Shown here: piece after piece, positions 39,113 to 41,176 of the stretch
Position numbering within the stretch: the stretch's first letter is position 1
Layout: the number at the start of each line of letters is the position of its first letter
Source of the DNA: Myxococcales bacterium
GTDB taxonomy: Bacteria > Myxococcota_A > Polyangia > Polyangiales > Ga0077539
DNA: 41,176 bases
Direction of reading: 5' to 3'
NCBI GenBank assembly: GCA_016792845.1
Contig: JAEUKH010000051.1
Coordinates: 1 to 41,176, forward strand
Made by a program: the position numbers and the translations under genes
The notes under the pieces: generated by a model
The model's database searches: none
Seen by the model: only the letters and a program-made list of their open reading frames with translations
Told to the model about the DNA's origin: nothing

Positions 39113-39184
39113 TGCCGCAGACGGGAGTCGAACCCGCCGCAAACGGCTTTAAAGACCGTCGCGCCTCCGCGGCGCCTCTGCGAC
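39113..39184 (-). tRNA. tRNA-like gene, anticodon UUA (ochre-reading)
   Basis: A complete 72-base cloverleaf: acceptor GTCGCAG/CTGCGGC (7 pairs, one G-T), D-arm GCGCC-GCGGA-GGCGC, anticodon arm ACGGT-CTTTAAA-GCCGT, variable TTGCG, T-arm GCGGG-TTCGACT-CCCGT and discriminator A. CCA is not encoded (CGA follows). The loop places TTA at positions 34-36, which would read UAA stop codons. Position 8 is A and 14 is C, against the usual T8-A14, and the D-loop is very small, so it is either a divergent tRNA or a decaying one. It lies between the RNase H and Pth2-like genes of the element. Confidence 0.62.
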
Positions 39185-39229
39185 AAGGGCGCGGCCCCCT
39201 ACGAAGCGAGGGGAGCGCGCTTCAGAACT

Positions 39230-39521
39230 CTACGCACCCGAGCCTCGGGCGAAGAAGGCCGCGCACGTTGTGATGCCGCCGAGATCGGGCTCCGCGAACG
39301 AAGCGTGCGAGGCGCCCTGGTCTTCGGCCGCGTCGAGGAGCGTTCGTAGGGTCTCTGCGGCGACTGCCACCACGACGACAGTGTTGGTCGCGCATCGCCA
39401 CGCCTCGAAGGCATCGGGGCACCGCGCGGCGAACTCCGCGACTACATGGGCGGTCTGTGCGAGGCGCAGGTGCGAGGACCGGCGTCGGCACCTCGAACCA
39501 CGCGGCGAGCTTCGGAGACAC
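39230..39521 (-). pseudogene. Peptidyl-tRNA hydrolase 2-like, split by a +1 frameshift
   Basis: The downstream frame (stop at 39230) reads LRLAQTAHVVAEFAARCP, then VVVVAVAAETLRTLLDAAEDQG and FAEPDLGGITTCA, which match the Pth2 fold (AQ.aH..aef, VVV.V..e..L..L...A...G, EPDl...Ta). This frame has no plausible start. The neighbouring frame from GTG 39521 reads VSPKLAAWFEVPTPVLAP, which would supply the first strand if reading shifts +1 near 39465-39475. The joined product is about 96 residues. The shift may be a mutation, programmed, or a sequencing error. Pth2 releases peptides from stalled peptidyl-tRNA. The gene overlaps the upstream ORF by 80 bases. Confidence 0.5.
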
Positions 39522-40041
39522 GGCGGGGCTTGGGTTGCGACCGCGCCGGAATCACCTCGACGTGAAAACGCGCGAGGGTCGTTTCGAGACAGTCGACAAG
39601 GACGGCGTGACGAGCGCCCTCGGGGCCGTCGCCCTCCTGCCACTCGATGCGCCCGACGCGCCAGGGTGATGGGTGCGCCTCGGTCCAGGGCTCGGAGAAG
39701 CCGTGACGGGGTACATCACGCCACGAGCACCCACCCCGCTCGCGATGCCCGAAAACGTCTCCGTTCACATAGACGGCTTCGGTGCAGAGTCCGAGCGTGA
39801 TCTCCAGCCGCTCGGACGAAGGCCGCTCGGTGTGTCGAAGCACAATGCGTGTGGACGATGCCTCTCGCCAAAACGTGGTCGGGTGGAGGGCGGCGTGGAT
39901 GACGCCGCGAAGCTCGATGTGATCGTCCGCGTGGTCGGCGTGGATGAGGAGACCACGAGCCTCGCTCACAAGGTCGTAGGGCAGGCGTCCAGGCGAGAGA
40001 CGACGGACGCAGATGATGGGTGGTGGAAAGCGAACGCCCAC
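39442..40041 (-). CDS. Uncharacterised element protein
   Basis: A 199-residue ORF with GTG start at 40041, two bases after the preceding gene's stop, so probably cotranscribed. Coding-like segments are LRGVIHAALHPTTFWREASSTRIVLRHTE, TLGLCTEAVYVNGDVFGH and ARHAVLVDCLETTLARFHVEVIPA. The last 30 residues overlap the Pth2-like frame and look less protein-like, so the true end may be earlier. There are no membrane segments or known motifs. Confidence 0.55.
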   Translation of the reverse strand: MGVRFPPPIICVRRLSPGRLPYDLVSEARGLLIHADHADDHIELRGVIHAALHPTTFWREASSTRIVLRHTERPSSERLEITLGLCTEAVYVNGDVFGHRERGGCSWRDVPRHGFSEPWTEAHPSPWRVGRIEWQEGDGPEGARHAVLVDCLETTLARFHVEVIPARSQPKPRRVSEARRVVRGADAGPRTCASHRPPM

Positions 40042-40043
40042 GG

Positions 40044-40667
40044 CTAAACCGCCGCAGCCTGACGGGGCACGACGATGGCTTTGTCAGAAGGCATTCTCCA
40101 CGAGACACCAGTGCCCTTCCACCATCCATCGAGGAGAGTCTGGAGCGCGGCGCGTTCGTAAGGTGCGATCTCGTCCTCGACGCCGTCGTAGCCCTCATCA
40201 GCGAGGGCGCCCTCAATCACCGTTCCCGCGTCGGTCCAGGGACGCTGCTCCACCGAGGACCAAACTCGCTCTGGCAGGGGAAAACACTCATCCATGCAGC
40301 ACTCGATGAGGTGAGAGAGTGAGGGGTACCACCCATCGGCAACCATGCCATCGCCGCGAAGGTGCGGGTGGTAGACAGGCTTGCCATCGTCTTCGATGGT
40401 CTCGGCAGCGTTCAGCGTGGCGGTCTCCCGCGCCTCCCGCAATGCGCGCTCCCGAGCGCGGCGGGCGTGTTGCTCTTCGATGGTCTCGCGAGGGGGATGA
40501 CGCGCAGCCTGTTGGGCATTGAGCACAGCATTGGCACTCACCTCCCAAGCGGCCCTCACTTCGTCGCCGACCGCGTCCCACGGCGGGATGGGTTTGCCTT
40601 CGTAGGTCTTGCCGCCCTTGGCAGCGTTGTAGGCATCAAACGCGACCTTCCCCATGCTCTCACTCAT
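40044..40667 (-). CDS. Uncharacterised element protein (DAYNAAKGGKTYEGKPIPPW type)
   Basis: A 207-residue protein starting at ATG 40667 behind a good GAGGAG ribosome site (the frame is open to 40799). Its opening VAFDAYNAAKGGKTYEGKPIPPWDAVGDEVRAAWE resembles small proteins common in phage and mobile-element genomes. The middle is a charged helix (EEQHARRARERALREARE). The C-terminal half is acidic and Trp-rich. The function is unknown. It is divergent from the interrupted gene at 40798. Confidence 0.72.
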   Translation of the reverse strand: MSESMGKVAFDAYNAAKGGKTYEGKPIPPWDAVGDEVRAAWEVSANAVLNAQQAARHPPRETIEEQHARRARERALREARETATLNAAETIEDDGKPVYHPHLRGDGMVADGWYPSLSHLIECCMDECFPLPERVWSSVEQRPWTDAGTVIEGALADEGYDGVEDEIAPYERAALQTLLDGWWKGTGVSWRMPSDKAIVVPRQAAAV

Positions 40668-40797
40668 GCGGTGCTCCTCGGGCCGCTGGCATTCGTTGCC
40701 CTGGCCACGAGTCGTCATCGCTGAGCGCGGGATGGTGTGGAGAATCTCTCGCGCGGGATCGTCACGTCTCGCACGGCCACAGCGCGACGGTCGCGCC

Positions 40798-40916
40798 ATG
40801 AAGGTCGTCTACCGAGAAAAATGGTTCAGTGCAGAGCGCATGGGTCTCATCAAGACCCTTCAGGAGATCGTGGAGGACTACTCATCGCAGGGCCTCCCCT
40901 ACGTGCCAATGATCGG
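40798..40916 (+). pseudogene. 5' end of an element gene apparently cut by an insertion sequence
   Basis: From ATG 40798 the frame reads MKVVYREKWFSAERMGLIKTLQEIVEDYSSQG, protein-like with charged helices, then turns low-quality around 40895-40920, just before the IS transposase gene. The IVEDYSSQG ending resembles element proteins that continue with an L(R/T)LRQLYYQ-type motif, which is absent here. The exact insertion point is not determined. Confidence 0.45.
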
Positions 40917-41176
40917 TGAGACACCTCCCCCCAGGAGTTTACTGAGCAGGGCGGGCGAGAGAGGTTCTCATGGAGATGGTCACAAAGAAGCCCGAGTCGC
41001 CGTCGACCGAGGTCACGCCGAAGCCGCGTCGCCGGACCTTCACCAACCGCTTCAAGCGCGAGGTGCTGGCCGAAGCCGATGCCGCTGCGGGCGAGCACGG
41101 CAAGGTCGCGGCGCTGCTACGGCGCCACGGCTTGTACTCCTCGCACCTGGCCGAGTGGCGGCGTGCGCGTGACGCT
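40917..41176 (+). mobile_element. Left end of an IS3-like insertion sequence
   Basis: The IS end lies upstream of the transposase start at 40970. TGAGACACCTCCCC at 40917 is a candidate terminal repeat because IS3 elements often begin TGA, but the right end is outside the window, so the boundary is approximate. Confidence 0.45.
40970..41176 (+). CDS. IS3-family-type transposase OrfA, N-terminal part
   Basis: 69 codons run off the right edge from ATG 40970, after an AGAGG site. RRRTFTNRFKREVLAEADA followed by HGKVAALLRRHGLYSSHLAEWRRARD is the HTH of IS3/IS911-type OrfA proteins, which bind the element's ends. The rest is beyond the window. Confidence 0.82.
   Translation, partial: MEMVTKKPESPSTEVTPKPRRRTFTNRFKREVLAEADAAAGEHGKVAALLRRHGLYSSHLAEWRRARDA

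Noticed and set aside
39113..39184. Selenocysteine tRNA (selC)
   Set aside because: The loop CTTTAAA resembles the selC loop CTTCAAA, but the anticodon is TTA, the acceptor has 7 pairs and there is no long variable arm.
1..41176. CRISPR array, rRNA genes, replication origin
   Set aside because: No regularly spaced direct repeats with unique spacers, no rRNA-like sequence and no DnaA-box cluster were seen. The 18-base tandem in the RCC1 gene is coding and has no spacers.

Overview
The window is GC-rich DNA (roughly 70% by eye, with third codon positions almost all G or C). It encodes many secreted lipoproteins with Asp-rich or Pro-rich linkers, bacterial deoxyhypusine-synthase and debranching-enzyme relatives, DprE1/DprE2-like enzymes and a TonB receptor. 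This points to a large-genome Myxococcota (Polyangia-like) chromosome. That assignment is inferred from gene style, not from a marker gene.

Layout. 1-7 kb is mostly minus-strand: a Gre-family factor, an MBL hydrolase, a 5'-nucleotidase-like domain joined to an outer-membrane barrel, a degenerate NarX-type sensor, an NTF2-like protein and a multipass membrane protein. 7-10.9 kb holds a possible NlpC/P60-like cysteine hydrolase, an Mrp/ApbC ATPase lacking its usual CxxC, YigZ and a SlyD-like FKBP. 11-15 kb has a secreted FGE/SUMF1-like protein and a molybdate operon (modA-modB-modC) led by a Dbr1-like metallophosphoesterase. 15-23.6 kb has a PKMT-type methyltransferase, two propeller lipoproteins, purD, three small membrane proteins and a TetR regulator. 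23.7-31.4 kb has a TonB receptor, two DprE2-like SDRs, a DHS-DprE1-DprE2 operon and a membrane metallophosphoesterase. 31.4-37.9 kb has an orphan Fis-type HTH protein, a CHRD lipoprotein, an RCC1-repeat lipoprotein and an M23 peptidase with NBR1-type Ig domains.

Most unusual signal. The chromosomal part is peppered with short palindromes of one architecture, TG(A/C)CA-N3-TG(T/G)CA. The A/T form (TTGACANNNTGTCAA) occurs nine times between 17.05 and 22.35 kb. The C/G form (TGCCANNNTGGCA) occurs eight times between 24.5 and 35.9 kb, with many variants. Most copies lie inside coding sequence, nearly always in one codon phase. A TetR gene is bracketed by the first form, and a Fis-HTH gene has an array of the second upstream.

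Right edge. At 38.09-38.13 kb the 3' part of a tRNA-Gly(CCC) gene, cut at the anticodon loop and followed by what looks like its terminator, marks an integration boundary. To its right lie CGTTAC repeats, an RNase HI gene, a complete tRNA-like cloverleaf with anticodon UUA (ochre-reading), a frameshifted peptidyl-tRNA-hydrolase-2-like ORF, two uncharacterised genes and an IS transposase cut by the window end. I infer this is one end of an integrative element. The dispersed palindromes are not seen there.
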